Positions 17,157 to 26,740 of a stretch of DNA of 64,000 bases are shown piece after piece (the stretch's first letter is position 1; each line of letters starts with the position of its first letter). The notes below the pieces were generated by a model, which saw only the letters and a list, made by a program, of their open reading frames with translations, was not told the origin of the DNA and did no database searches. The position numbers and the translations under genes are program-made. The DNA is from Anabaena cylindrica PCC 7122 (GTDB taxonomy: Bacteria > Cyanobacteriota > Cyanobacteriia > Cyanobacteriales > Nostocaceae): NCBI RefSeq assembly GCF_000317695.1, contig NC_019771.1:1-64000 (forward strand), in the 5' to 3' direction.

Positions 17157-19880
17157 ATGTCTCAAGAAACCTTACTGCGTCGGATTACAAATTGCATCCG
17201 GCAGTCCTTAGAGTTGAAAGATATTATCACAGCTACAACAGCGGAAGTTCAGTCTTTACTTGGGACTGAGCGAGTCATGATTTACAAATTTCATGCTGAT
17301 GGCAGTGGTCAGGTAATTGCTGAATCCATTTATGAAAATCGGATACCATCCTTATTAGGGTTGAATTTCCCTGCTGATGACATTCCGCTTGATGCGCGTG
17401 AAATGTTTATTAAGTCGCGGGTGCGTTCTGTAGTGAACGTTGATTCTAGACAGATTAGTCAAAGTCCTCAGCGTGATTTAGAAACGGGGGAAATTATCTC
17501 TGAAGAGATTCTGTACCGTTCAGTAGATCCATGTCATGTGGAATATTTAACGGCTATGGGGGTTAAGTCTTCTGTCGTTGCACCGATTATTTATGAAGAT
17601 CGACTGTGGGGATTGTTAGTATCTCATCATTCTGAAGCCCGTGATGTAGCGGAACATGAACTAGAAGCGATGCAGATGGTGGTAGAACAGTTGTCCGTAG
17701 CGATCGCACAAAGTCATCTCCTCACCCAAGCTCGTGCCAAAGCCGAACGAGAAGCTATAATTAACCGCATCGCTACCCTCCTCCATTCACTACCTACGAT
17801 AGTTTTACAGCCAGCCTTAGAAGCCACAGTTGCCGCTTTTAATGGTGTTGGGGGTAGGTTATGCATCAGACATAATGCCTTTGACTTTCAACATAGCAGC
17901 TTTCAATCTTTAGCAAAATGTTTAGTTCCTGGGAGCAATTGTTTCCAGCTTTATGTATGCGGACAGCAACCTGTTATTTCTGAACAAAATATATATCCAC
18001 TGTTAGAGCAATATAGCGTCTGGCAGGAACATTACAAATCTGGTCAATACAACATTTGGGCAATTCCTGATATCTATCAAGATTCTAATTTACGCATTGT
18101 CCAACTTGCTTTTAAACCCACAAAAATCCGCAGCATTTTAATGATTCCCCTCCACTATCGACAAGAATTAGTGGGTTATTTAAGCATTTTTCGCAACGAA
18201 ATAGATACAGAAACCCTTTGGGCTGGTAAATTTGATCCAGACAACAGACAACTTTATCCTCGTCTATCTTTTGACTTGTGGAGCGAATCTAAACAAGGAC
18301 AAGCTCAAAAATGGACAGATGAAGAAATTGAACTAGCTAGAGAAATTAGCAACCATTTTGCTTCTGCCATTCAGCAATATGAACTTTACCAACAGGTGCA
18401 AAGTTTTAATGAAAATTTAGAAAAACAAGTCCATAAGCGGACATTAGAAATGCAAAGGACTGCCGAACAACAACAAGCTGTATTTGGAGTCATTAACAAA
18501 ATTCGCCAATCTCTTGATACTGATGCAATCTTTAAAACTACCACAAAAGAAGTTTGTCAATTAATCAAATCAGATCGTGTTTCGGTTTATAAATTCAGTG
18601 CTGATTGGGGTGGGGAATTTGTTGGTGATTTTGAAGCTGCTAGTCCCAACTGGTTCAATGAATCTAAACTTGGTATCAATACAATTTGGAATGATACTTA
18701 TTTACAAGACACTGAAGGAGGAAGATACCGCTTTAATGAAACCTTTGCCGTAGATGATATTTACCAAATGGGATTTACTCCCTGTCATGTGGATAATCTA
18801 GAACAGTTTCAAATTCATGCATTTGTATTAGCTCCTATTTTAATTAGAAAAAAACTCTGGGGGTTACTTTGCACTTACCAACACACCGGGCCGCGTCAAT
18901 GGAAAACCTCTGAAGTGAATTTTATTAGTCAGATCGCAGCGCAACTTGGGATAGCAATTCAACAAGCTGAATTATTGTTAAAAACTCAGCAACAAGCAGA
19001 ACAACTCACACAAACACTGAATGAACTACAAGCTACTCAAACTCAACTTATTCAAACTGAAAAAATGTCTTCTTTAGGGCAACTTGTGGCAGGTGTAGCC
19101 CATGAAATTAATAATCCAGTTAACTTTATTTCTGGCAACCTCATTCATATCAATCAATATGCTGAAGACTTACTGAGTATGCTCAATCTCTATCAGCAAG
19201 AATGCCCACAACCAAGTGAAGATATTTTAGAACTGGCAGAAGAATTAGACTTAGAATTTTTGATCAAAGATTTACCTAAAAGTTTATATTCCATGAAAAT
19301 TGGAGTTGAGCGCATTCGGCAAATCGTCTTATCTTTGCGAAATTTCTCGCGACTTGATGAATCTGAAATGAAGGAAGTTAATATCCATGATGGCATTGAT
19401 AGTACTTTGCTGATTTTGCAGCATCGTTTAAAAGCTAGACCTGAATTTCCTTGTATTAAAATAATTAAAGAATATAGTGATTTACCGTTAATAGAGTGTT
19501 ATGCTGGGCAACTAAATCAAGTATTTATGAATATTTTGAGTAATGCGATTGATGCCTTAGAAAGTTACAAAATATCCACCGCAGAAACTCCCACAGTATG
19601 GAACATTACTATTTCTACTACTATTAAAGAAGTAAATAGCGATCTTAAAAATGTATTAATTAGAATTAGTGACAATGGACCAGGAATGCCAGAAACTGTC
19701 AGGGCAAGAATATTTGACCCATTTTTCACTACTAAGCCAGTAGGTAAAGGGACTGGCTTGGGGTTATCAATTAGCTATCAAATTGTGGTGGAAAAACACG
19801 GTGGTTTGTTGAAATGTAATTCGCAACCAGATAGGGGTACAGAATTCTTGATTGAAATTCCAATTAAACATTTGGTGTAA
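17157..19880 (+). CDS. Multi-GAF sensor histidine kinase (phytochrome/cyanobacteriochrome-like)
   Basis: About 907 residues. GAF 1 (about 10-195) has FPADDIPLDAR, close to the phytochrome 'DIP' motif, and DPCHVEYL with a Cys-His pair at 126-127, so covalent bilin binding is plausible. A diverged GAF-like region (about 205-415) and a coiled coil (HKRTLEMQRTAEQQQAV) follow. GAF 3 (about 460-615) has a second Cys-His pair in TPCHVDNL (C543). After another helix come the H-box VAGVAHEINNPVNF (phospho-acceptor H649) and an ATPase domain with N-box NAIDAL, G1 DNGPGMPE and G2 GKGTGLGL. No membrane segment or receiver domain; its partner must be encoded elsewhere. AGAGGA just ahead of ATG 17157 favours this start over ATG 17121. 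Confidence 0.9.
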   Translation: MSQETLLRRITNCIRQSLELKDIITATTAEVQSLLGTERVMIYKFHADGSGQVIAESIYENRIPSLLGLNFPADDIPLDAREMFIKSRVRSVVNVDSRQISQSPQRDLETGEIISEEILYRSVDPCHVEYLTAMGVKSSVVAPIIYEDRLWGLLVSHHSEARDVAEHELEAMQMVVEQLSVAIAQSHLLTQARAKAEREAIINRIATLLHSLPTIVLQPALEATVAAFNGVGGRLCIRHNAFDFQHSSFQSLAKCLVPGSNCFQLYVCGQQPVISEQNIYPLLEQYSVWQEHYKSGQYNIWAIPDIYQDSNLRIVQLAFKPTKIRSILMIPLHYRQELVGYLSIFRNEIDTETLWAGKFDPDNRQLYPRLSFDLWSESKQGQAQKWTDEEIELAREISNHFASAIQQYELYQQVQSFNENLEKQVHKRTLEMQRTAEQQQAVFGVINKIRQSLDTDAIFKTTTKEVCQLIKSDRVSVYKFSADWGGEFVGDFEAASPNWFNESKLGINTIWNDTYLQDTEGGRYRFNETFAVDDIYQMGFTPCHVDNLEQFQIHAFVLAPILIRKKLWGLLCTYQHTGPRQWKTSEVNFISQIAAQLGIAIQQAELLLKTQQQAEQLTQTLNELQATQTQLIQTEKMSSLGQLVAGVAHEINNPVNFISGNLIHINQYAEDLLSMLNLYQQECPQPSEDILELAEELDLEFLIKDLPKSLYSMKIGVERIRQIVLSLRNFSRLDESEMKEVNIHDGIDSTLLILQHRLKARPEFPCIKIIKEYSDLPLIECYAGQLNQVFMNILSNAIDALESYKISTAETPTVWNITISTTIKEVNSDLKNVLIRISDNGPGMPETVRARIFDPFFTTKPVGKGTGLGLSISYQIVVEKHGGLLKCNSQPDRGTEFLIEIPIKHLV

Positions 19881-19909
19881 GACTTTAGAAGTCAGGAGTC
19901 AGAATATTC

Positions 19910-20016
19910 CTCGTTCCCATACTCTGTATGGGAATGAATTTCAAAAGGCTCTGCATTTAGTTATATTAGAGCCAGAGGATCTATGATGGCATTCCCAGTT
20001 AGAAACTGGGAACGAG
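19910..20016. repeat. 107-bp palindromic dispersed repeat between kinase and dnaN
   Basis: Begins CTCGTTCCCA and ends TGGGAACGAG, a 10-bp inverted pair. Internal hairpins include CCCATACTCTGTATGGG, GGCTCTGC/AGAGCC and TCCCAGTTAGAAACTGGGA. The layout matches the CTCGTTCCC-type repeats common in Nostoc genomes. It separates two convergent genes and could act as a transcription barrier. A short heptamer-type run, GTCAGGAGTCAG, lies just to its left. Confidence 0.75.
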
Positions 20017-20043
20017 ATAAAATCCTAATTAAATACATCACTG

Positions 20044-21192
20044 CTAATTTCTTAGTTGTACAGGCATAGCTAAATAGGTCATTTTTAAACCACCTAAAGG
20101 TGTAAAAATCACTGGAGTAAGGCTTTGATTTAAGTGCATTTGGATTTCGGTTGATGGTAATTCTTTCAAGCCTTCCATTAAATATTTGACATTAAAGGCA
20201 ATATCTATATCTTCTCCAGATATTTGTGCTGACATTGATTCTGTGCCACTACCCACATCTTGCGCTTCACAAGATAAGGTAATTTCTTGATTGGCATTAT
20301 CAATGCTGACTTTGACAATATTATTTTTCTGATCCGCTAATACAGCAATTCGTTCTAAGGTGCTGATAAATTGTCGCCGTTCTAATGTTACTTGTCGCTC
20401 AAATTGACGTGGTATTAGTTGCCGATACGCGGGATATTGCCCTTCTAAAGTGCGGCTGGTTAAACGTTGATTTTGCCAAGCAAATACAACTTGACCTTGA
20501 TCAAAATATAAGGCTACAGTTTCTTCTGATGAGCTATGAGCTAACATTCTTTGTAGTTCGCGTAATGCTCTAGCTGGTACTGTTACTTCTAGCTGATTGT
20601 TGCCATCAAGGGGACGCTCATTAGTGGTTTCCAGCACAGCTAGGCGATGTCCGTCCGTCGCTGCAAATTCTAAAGTATCTTCTTTAACTGTCAGATGTAC
20701 GCCAGTGAGAACTTGTTTGGTTTCATCTGCACTGGTGGCGAATAATGAACCACGTAAGCCTTCAATGAGTGCAGCGGTGGTGAGTTGAATGGCTTCGGAA
20801 TTTTCGATTATTGGTAATTCGGGAAATTCTTCGGCTCCCATTGCGCGGACTTGATACTTGCCGTTTTTGGGTTTGAGGGTGACTATTAAACCTTCTCCGG
20901 TAGAGTCTCCTGATTCGTCATCGAGGGTGATTTCGCCTTCTGGTAGACGTGAGGTGATATCTACAAGTAGTCTAGCAGGAAGTGCGATCGCACCCCCTTC
21001 GATAACTTCAGCACTGAAACTGCTACGGATACCCAAGCTGAGATCAAAAGCTGTTAAGCTGACTTGGTTAGTTTGAGCATCGGCTTGTAGCAGTATATTA
21101 GCAAGTACAGGATGAGTTGGCCTTGATGGTACTGCACGACTGACGAGTGAAAGGTTGGTACTAAGATCGCTTTGAGCGCAAACTAATTTCAT
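20044..21192 (-). CDS. dnaN: DNA polymerase III beta subunit (sliding clamp)
   Basis: 382 residues, normal for DnaN. The N-terminal MKLVCAQSDLSTNLSLVSRAVPSRPTHPVLANILL and the C-terminal LTPVIFTPLGGLKMTYLAMPVQLRN (the conserved 'P..m.(R/N)' end) are diagnostic, and three similar clamp domains of about 125 residues each can be followed. The dimeric ring holds the replicative polymerase on DNA. The gene is transcribed away from the DnaA-box cluster that starts about 70 bases upstream, an arrangement known for cyanobacterial origins. Confidence 0.97.
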   Translation of the reverse strand: MKLVCAQSDLSTNLSLVSRAVPSRPTHPVLANILLQADAQTNQVSLTAFDLSLGIRSSFSAEVIEGGAIALPARLLVDITSRLPEGEITLDDESGDSTGEGLIVTLKPKNGKYQVRAMGAEEFPELPIIENSEAIQLTTAALIEGLRGSLFATSADETKQVLTGVHLTVKEDTLEFAATDGHRLAVLETTNERPLDGNNQLEVTVPARALRELQRMLAHSSSEETVALYFDQGQVVFAWQNQRLTSRTLEGQYPAYRQLIPRQFERQVTLERRQFISTLERIAVLADQKNNIVKVSIDNANQEITLSCEAQDVGSGTESMSAQISGEDIDIAFNVKYLMEGLKELPSTEIQMHLNQSLTPVIFTPLGGLKMTYLAMPVQLRN

Positions 21193-21239
21193 AAATCTGA
21201 GATACAGCTGGTGAAGGATAATAGTAACAAATTTTGGAC

Positions 21240-21485
21240 TGGAGACTGGGGATTAGTATCTGTGGAAAAGCTGTGGAAAAACCAGGCTAGTTTTCCACAG
21301 AGTAATTATGCTTAACAGAATTTACTCGGAAAAGATTAAGTTTTCCACAGTTTTTTCCACAAAAGGTAATAGTTTATCCACAATTGCAGTTAAATTTAAT
21401 AATTTTTTATACTTTGCTTAATATTGTCGCTGAAATGATCAAACGTCAAGATAATTAATTTGGCTGTTGGTTGTGGAAAAAGGCA
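21240..21485. other. Putative replication origin (oriC) with seven DnaA boxes
   Basis: TTTTCCACA boxes, the form seen in cyanobacteria, occur on the plus strand at 21291-21299, 21341-21349 and 21353-21361, and on the minus strand at 21261-21269, 21272-21280 and 21472-21480. The Escherichia coli-type box TTATCCACA is at 21374-21382. Between the last two boxes (about 21388-21425) is a stretch of almost pure A/T that could serve as the unwinding element. The cluster lies directly upstream of dnaN. Seven perfect boxes in about 220 bases is far above chance. Confidence 0.88.
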
Positions 21486-21515
21486 GCGGGAAGGTGATAG
21501 TGAAGAAAACAATTC

Positions 21516-21626
21516 AGGACTTACACAAGATGTGACCGAAAACCGGATTCTTCCATAGCGGTAATTCATGTAGCTTGCTTCCCGAAGGGTATTACCGCTA
21601 CTTTCATTGTGTTGTGCGTAAGTCCT
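21516..21626. repeat. 111-bp MITE-like element next to oriC
   Basis: Begins AGGACTTACACAA and ends TTGTGCGTAAGTCCT, inverted repeats with a few mismatches. A nested pair, TAGCGGTAA and TTACCGCTA, surrounds a TTGCTTCCCGAAGGGTATT motif also seen near 2838. A related lone end, AGGACTTAGGCACAAC, occurs at about 50364. It is probably a non-autonomous element mobilised by an IS with similar ends. Confidence 0.7.
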
Positions 21627-21661
21627 ACAATTAAAAAATTTAGATTCCCAACTTGAAAAAA

Positions 21662-23161
21662 TTAGGAATCTAGGAATATCTCAGGCGTAAAACTTCCGTG
21701 TAAACCATAGGGAATATGATGCTTCAGGTGTAATTTTGCTACTGCACCTTTTAGGAAATCTTGAGCATCTAAAATTACTACATCTGAACAATGATATTCG
21801 GCATCATAAACTAAAGCTATTATCCAACCATCATCTTCTTGTTGAGAATTGGGACGAGGAACAAAAATTGGCTCACCCACAAAACCACGAGGTGCAGCAC
21901 TCCATAATTGTCTGTCTCCTGACTCTAAATCAACTTTGAGAATTGCTTGTAAAGGGGCATTTCCAGTTTGATTATGAGCAGCACCAATGTATAAATAACG
22001 ATACTTTCTACCCATATTATTGGGGTGAATAATAGGAAATTCGCAAGCACGACTGTCTATCAATTGACGCTGGACTGCATTTTCTTTTAAATTTAGATGA
22101 AACCGCCAAAGTTGTGGAGGTGAATTGGTGTCAAAATCAGTTTTCCGATAATCGCTATTTGGTTCAACTTCCGATAAAGATTCATAGCAGATTGAATCAA
22201 TCACTATTTCATCCCCAACTTCAAAAGCATTGACGTGATGAAAGATAAAACCTGATTGAGCTTCTAGAATTTTAAAATTTGGTGTTTCTGCCTTGGATAT
22301 GCGGGGGATAACTATTATCTGAGTTGGTTTATTTTTAATTAACTTAATGCATTGTCCAGCACTGCATATTCCCAAGGCAAAAGGTAACGGGTTAAATTCA
22401 ACAGGATTTTGGAAAAATATGCAGTAATTAGGGGTAATAACAAAATCGTGAATGAAGCAAAAACCAGGAACTTTATGGGATTGCTTTCTAATAATTTCTC
22501 CTGCTGGATTTAACTCAAAAATGGTGATCGTTGTGGATAATCCTGGTTTAATAGAGAAATTGACTAAACAAGGTGCATCATTATCTTGTTTGCAACTAGG
22601 GTCAAAACGAGGATGGGCGCTAAAGGCTTCACCTGTGGATAAGACACCATTAAAATATTCTTTTTCTAATGTTTCGAGTGTATGGGGGTCAAGGCGATGG
22701 GGTTCTGCTGCCTCCCATAATGCCAAGAGTTTACCACCCCAGTAAATAACGTTTGTATTAGCAATATTTTTGATTTTGAAATCAAAGGCATTTGCCAACC
22801 AACCACCAGGCTTTTGAGTACCAAAAACACCACGATAAAGGATTTTTTTAGCTTTTTTTTCTGCTAAATAACCACTGGTTTGTACAAATCGGTTACAAAA
22901 ATGGGCGCGACCCTTGGTGAAGGAGATGCGGCTAATCATGCCATCACCATCAAAAGGATGATGTAAGCGTTTTCCGTTTACATCTAATAAACCAGGTCCA
23001 TTTCTAAATAGTGTTCCTTGCAATTCTGGGGGAATTTGTCCTTCTATGTCATCAATCCAATAATCAAATTCTTGGGAGAGAGATTCATATCCTCCTTGCC
23101 AATCTTCCAGAGTATAGGATTTTGCTGGATTTTGGTTTTCTTGAGTTTCTAATGTATTCAT
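21662..23161 (-). CDS. Carotenoid oxygenase (retinal pigment epithelial membrane protein/CCD family)
   Basis: About 499 residues from ATG 23161. The family uses a non-haem iron held by four histidines to cleave carotenoid double bonds. The four expected histidines are visible in AHPRFDP, IHDFVITPNY, FHHVNAFE and GLHGSFTPE. IPPELQGTLFRNGPGLLDVNG and HHPFDGDGMI are typical N-terminal signatures. A TTG at 23215 would add 18 residues, but they overlap a small hairpin and lack family character. Cleavage position and product (apocarotenal or retinal) cannot be told from sequence. It lies 126 bases downstream of a transporter gene on the same strand. Confidence 0.9.
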   Translation of the reverse strand: MNTLETQENQNPAKSYTLEDWQGGYESLSQEFDYWIDDIEGQIPPELQGTLFRNGPGLLDVNGKRLHHPFDGDGMISRISFTKGRAHFCNRFVQTSGYLAEKKAKKILYRGVFGTQKPGGWLANAFDFKIKNIANTNVIYWGGKLLALWEAAEPHRLDPHTLETLEKEYFNGVLSTGEAFSAHPRFDPSCKQDNDAPCLVNFSIKPGLSTTITIFELNPAGEIIRKQSHKVPGFCFIHDFVITPNYCIFFQNPVEFNPLPFALGICSAGQCIKLIKNKPTQIIVIPRISKAETPNFKILEAQSGFIFHHVNAFEVGDEIVIDSICYESLSEVEPNSDYRKTDFDTNSPPQLWRFHLNLKENAVQRQLIDSRACEFPIIHPNNMGRKYRYLYIGAAHNQTGNAPLQAILKVDLESGDRQLWSAAPRGFVGEPIFVPRPNSQQEDDGWIIALVYDAEYHCSDVVILDAQDFLKGAVAKLHLKHHIPYGLHGSFTPEIFLDS

Positions 23162-23286
23162 GTTTTTGAAATTACAGCGAATTTCGTGGTTAGAAGATTC
23201 ATATCTAGTGGGCAAGATGCCCTCACTACAATAGTTTCATTTTTCAAGTTTGTATATCATTTAAATGAAATCCGCTGTATGTACAA

Positions 23287-24645
23287 TTAATTGTTAGCTG
23301 AAGTTGCTGCCAATTGTGTGATTTCAGTTTCTTTTTCTGGTAATAATTTTATAAATAGCAGAGGTAATAAAGCACTTAAATTAGTGATAATTACTAATAT
23401 CCATAGAGCATCAAAGCTGGTGTCTGTAATACCTAACCAGTGCATGATTAATGCACCAAATTCTTTAGAAATAGCTCCTCCTAAGTTAAATATTGACATG
23501 ATGAGTGAAAATAATGTGGCTTCTATTCCCAAGGGACAAATTCGAGCTGCTAATACCATCACGGGCATGAATGCAATTTGTCCCATAACGGTGAGAATTA
23601 AGCTATCTCCTAAACTAAACCAGTGGTCATCTATTCCTAATGCTCTATTTGTGTGAGTTACTAACACTAATATTGTCATTCTTAATGCTGTTGAGATGAT
23701 GATGCTCCAACCACAGATTACGCGAAAAGGGACGCTTTTAAGGAAGCGTTGAAAGATCCAGATGCCAATTAATGAGGCTAAACTGGTGACTAAATGAACT
23801 CTGCCTAAAAATTCTGGTTCAAAGTGCAGTTCGTTGGTGAAGAAGAAGAAAAAGGCTGCGTCTCCACTAGGGGTAGATTGCCACAGAAAGATAAATAATG
23901 TGGGTAGCCAAATTGCTTTTTGAGTGAAGACTTGGCGTAGTTGTTTGAGTTGAGTTGAGACGTTGAAGGGATTAGTTTGATGATTTCCTGGGGTATTTTT
24001 GTGAATGGGTGTTTCAGTAATTATCCAAGCTGCTGCTGAGATAATGAGGGGGAATAAGGCAGTAACTAAAAATACTGTGCGGGTGGTGAAGTATTCTAAG
24101 AGTAGGCCGCTAAAGTAAGCTGTAATCAAGCCTCCAAGGGCGGTAGCACCCCAGCAGATAGATTGGAGGGAGCCGACCTGTGCTTGAGATTCAGATCTGG
24201 CACGTTCGACAACGAGGGAGTCAACGATGACATCACTGAAGGCAACAGAGAGGGAACTCAGTGCGATCGCTATTGTTGCTCCCAAGCTAGTATGAACTAA
24301 TGTGGACAAACTCACCCAAGCCGCAGATCCCAATATTCCTGATAACACCAAATACGGGCGACGACGATAGCCAAAGATAGGCAAACCATCGGATATAAAG
24401 CCAAATAAGGGCTTAATCATCCACGGTAGGGCTACTATTCCCAGCAGTGCTGACACCTCAACTGGACTTAGATGTAATTCATCTTTGAGGAAGAAACTGA
24501 CGGCTAGACGAGCTAACCCTAATATGCCTTGGACAAAGTAAACAGCAAGTATTGCAATTAACTCTGGCTTAGGTTCGTTACCTAAGAGAATTTGTTTGGT
24601 TACTGAGTCTTTGACCTTGGATAAGCCAGAAGAGTCAATCAGCAT
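23287..24645 (-). CDS. Folate/biopterin transporter family (BT1-like) MFS protein
   Basis: 452 residues with about 12 hydrophobic helices. YFVQGILGLARLAVSFFLKDELHLSP, LPWMIKPLFGFISDGLPIFGYRRRPYLVLSG and SVAFSDVIVDSLVVERAR match the cyanobacterial/plastid folate-biopterin transporter family. It resides in the cytoplasmic membrane and probably moves folates or pterins; the substrate is inferred from the family only. It could be co-transcribed with the carotenoid oxygenase downstream, although no functional link is known to me. Confidence 0.88.
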   Translation of the reverse strand: MLIDSSGLSKVKDSVTKQILLGNEPKPELIAILAVYFVQGILGLARLAVSFFLKDELHLSPVEVSALLGIVALPWMIKPLFGFISDGLPIFGYRRRPYLVLSGILGSAAWVSLSTLVHTSLGATIAIALSSLSVAFSDVIVDSLVVERARSESQAQVGSLQSICWGATALGGLITAYFSGLLLEYFTTRTVFLVTALFPLIISAAAWIITETPIHKNTPGNHQTNPFNVSTQLKQLRQVFTQKAIWLPTLFIFLWQSTPSGDAAFFFFFTNELHFEPEFLGRVHLVTSLASLIGIWIFQRFLKSVPFRVICGWSIIISTALRMTILVLVTHTNRALGIDDHWFSLGDSLILTVMGQIAFMPVMVLAARICPLGIEATLFSLIMSIFNLGGAISKEFGALIMHWLGITDTSFDALWILVIITNLSALLPLLFIKLLPEKETEITQLAATSANN

Positions 24646-24849
24646 TTGATAAATATTCTTTAAGTTTTATCTACTTTTATATCATAACCATATACGGATG
24701 ATGTTATCAGCTATCTTAATTACAAAGTTTTTAACTGCAACTGTAAAAGAAGGGTGGAATGTAACTAAAACAATACGCAAGCATCATTTATAGTCTGACG
24801 CTTGCGCTGAATAAATTCGGGCTGATTGTATTTTTATTCCAGATGAAAA

Positions 24850-25044
24850 TCAAGACGATGTTACATCAACCGCTTTCTGAGTCAGCACTCCAGTGTTACG
24901 GCTGTCCAAATTAGACAAACGATTAATGCTTAAAAGTGGAACTTCTTGCCGGCACGACAAACAAAACCAATACAGTTCACCATGACGGACATGACGCAGG
25001 ATAGAACCACCGCAGCAGGGGCAAATGTTGGCTCTCTTATTCAT
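24850..25044 (-). CDS. Small zinc-ribbon protein
   Basis: 64 residues. Two CxxC pairs, CPCC (ICPCCGGSILRH) and CLSC (YWFCLSCRQEV), make a rubredoxin-like zinc knuckle, and the tail is short and polar. The start is well supported: AGGAGG stands 8 bases before the ATG on the coding strand. Function unknown; small zinc-ribbon proteins of this type are common in cyanobacteria. The 200 bases downstream, to the transporter start, show nothing further. Confidence 0.8.
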   Translation of the reverse strand: MNKRANICPCCGGSILRHVRHGELYWFCLSCRQEVPLLSINRLSNLDSRNTGVLTQKAVDVTSS

Positions 25045-25732
25045 ACCAATGTCCTCCTAAAAAAATTGTTGTTGTAAACAGGTAAAAAAATTTTTGATTA
25101 AAACCTAATTCATATGTACTTTCAAGTGCCAAAAATTCTGCTTGGCGACAAAAACTACATATTTTGCTCTTTTTCCTGGTGAATAGTAATCTAAAAACGC
25201 TAAATTCTGTGGATATTACGGTTGTTCTATACAAGAAAAATTTCTTTATTCCATACCGCAATTAACAGCATTAACATAATATTGATTTAAGGTTGTATTT
25301 TACCAATACTGATTTAATAACTGACATTATTTTATGAGGATAAAGCATTTGTATCTATTCTTCTGAAATTTAAATTAACTTTTTCCCGCCCAAAAGCAAA
25401 ATTTCAGCTAAATATACGATCAATTTCCTACAAAATCATGATGTCATCTCATCAGCAAAAGCTAACTACCAGCAGCACTCTTAAACTATAACCGAGGATT
25501 TAGTATTTTCATCTGTCTTGGGGATCATAAACAATTAGAATATTCTGTAGCTGACTTTACAAATTCGCATATTTTGTAGCTGGCAATACTAAATTATGGC
25601 TAGGGATCAACTACTTACTGCTTTTTTTAGAGTAAATAGCAACAAAATAGAAAAATTATCGAGAGTAAATAGTCACGAAAAATTTACATATTTTATAATT
25701 CTTAATCTACCATCATTACTGATAAATAACTC
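25045..25732. other. Long AT-rich region between zinc-ribbon gene and xth
   Basis: A 74-residue frame on the minus strand (25037-25261) covers the zinc-ribbon gene's ribosome-binding site and has no recognisable feature, so it is left out. TGTAGCTGAC and TTGTAGCTGGC, and the repeated GAGTAAATAG near 25630 and 25664, are short direct repeats. No tRNA or structured RNA was recognised. Confidence 0.5.
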
Positions 25733-26515
25733 ATGAAAATTGCCACTTGGAATGTCAACTCGATTCGCACACGTTTAGAACAGGTTATTGATTGGTTAAA
25801 TCAAAATCCTATTGATGTCCTGTGTTTGCAAGAAACAAAAGTCGTAGATGCTGATTTTCCGCGTTTACCTTTTGAAACATTAGGTTATCACCTTTATATT
25901 TTCGGACAGAAGAGTTATAACGGCGTTGCACTCATTAGCCGTAAACCCCTGGAAGACGTGAGTATGGGGTTCTGTGCGATTTTGCCAGAGATAGAACCAC
26001 AATGGGACGAGCAAAAGCGCGTTATTACTGGTGTTATTGATGGAGTTCGCATTGTCAATCTTTATGTTCCCAATGGTTCTGCGGTGGGAAGTGATAAATA
26101 TGAATATAAGCTGCGCTGGTTAACGGTATTGCGGAAATATTTGCAGGTGGTGTTGTTGTCTCAACCTGATATTTGTATGTGCGGTGATTTTAATATTGCT
26201 TTGGAAGATATAGATATTCACGATAAAGCGAAGATAGAAAATCACATTATGGCATCTGAGCCAGAACGCCAAGCTTTACGAGGTGTTATTTCACTGGGTT
26301 TTGCGGATGCTTTTCGCAAATTTAACAAAGAAGGAGGAAATTATAGCTGGTGGGATTATCGTACTGCTGCTTTCAAGCGTAATTTAGGTTGGCGGATTGA
26401 CCATCATTATCTCACACCAGTTTTGTGCGATCGCGCTAAAAGTTGTATTATTGACGTTGCACCAAGGAAGTTAACCCAGCCTAGCGACCATACACCAGTG
26501 ATTGTAGAGTTTTAG
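25733..26515 (+). CDS. xth: Exodeoxyribonuclease III (AP endonuclease)
   Basis: 260 residues, normal for XthA. It hydrolyses DNA 5' to abasic sites during base-excision repair and has 3'-5' exonuclease activity. Conserved endonuclease/exonuclease/phosphatase motifs are MKIATWNVNSIRTRLEQV, DVLCLQETKV (metal-binding Glu), CGDFNIALEDIDIHD (Asp/Asn), RIDHHYLTP and PSDHTPVIVEF (catalytic His near the C-terminus). Single-gene unit; the downstream 26516-26600 contains HIP1 and other GC-rich repeat fragments. Confidence 0.95.
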   Translation: MKIATWNVNSIRTRLEQVIDWLNQNPIDVLCLQETKVVDADFPRLPFETLGYHLYIFGQKSYNGVALISRKPLEDVSMGFCAILPEIEPQWDEQKRVITGVIDGVRIVNLYVPNGSAVGSDKYEYKLRWLTVLRKYLQVVLLSQPDICMCGDFNIALEDIDIHDKAKIENHIMASEPERQALRGVISLGFADAFRKFNKEGGNYSWWDYRTAAFKRNLGWRIDHHYLTPVLCDRAKSCIIDVAPRKLTQPSDHTPVIVEF

Positions 26516-26740
26516 TTGTGTGCGATCGCTACGCTCTCTTCGAGACGCTCCGCGAACGCCGCAGGCATCGCGCTTAAGGTTTATTTATTGTTAATGTTGG
26601 GTTTCGTACCTCAACCCAACCTTGTATCTTAGAGGTATGTTAGAGGAATTGTGATTCCACTAACCAACTTCATATTTTTCCCAAATATACCATCTCCTTT
26701 AAATGCTCCTTTACTAGCGAACTTGTCTTCTACAGACGAA

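Noticed and set aside
25037..25261. 74-residue frame upstream of the zinc-ribbon gene
   Set aside because: Composition and sequence show no recognisable feature, and it covers the clear AGGAGG of the next gene; it is likely untranslated leader.
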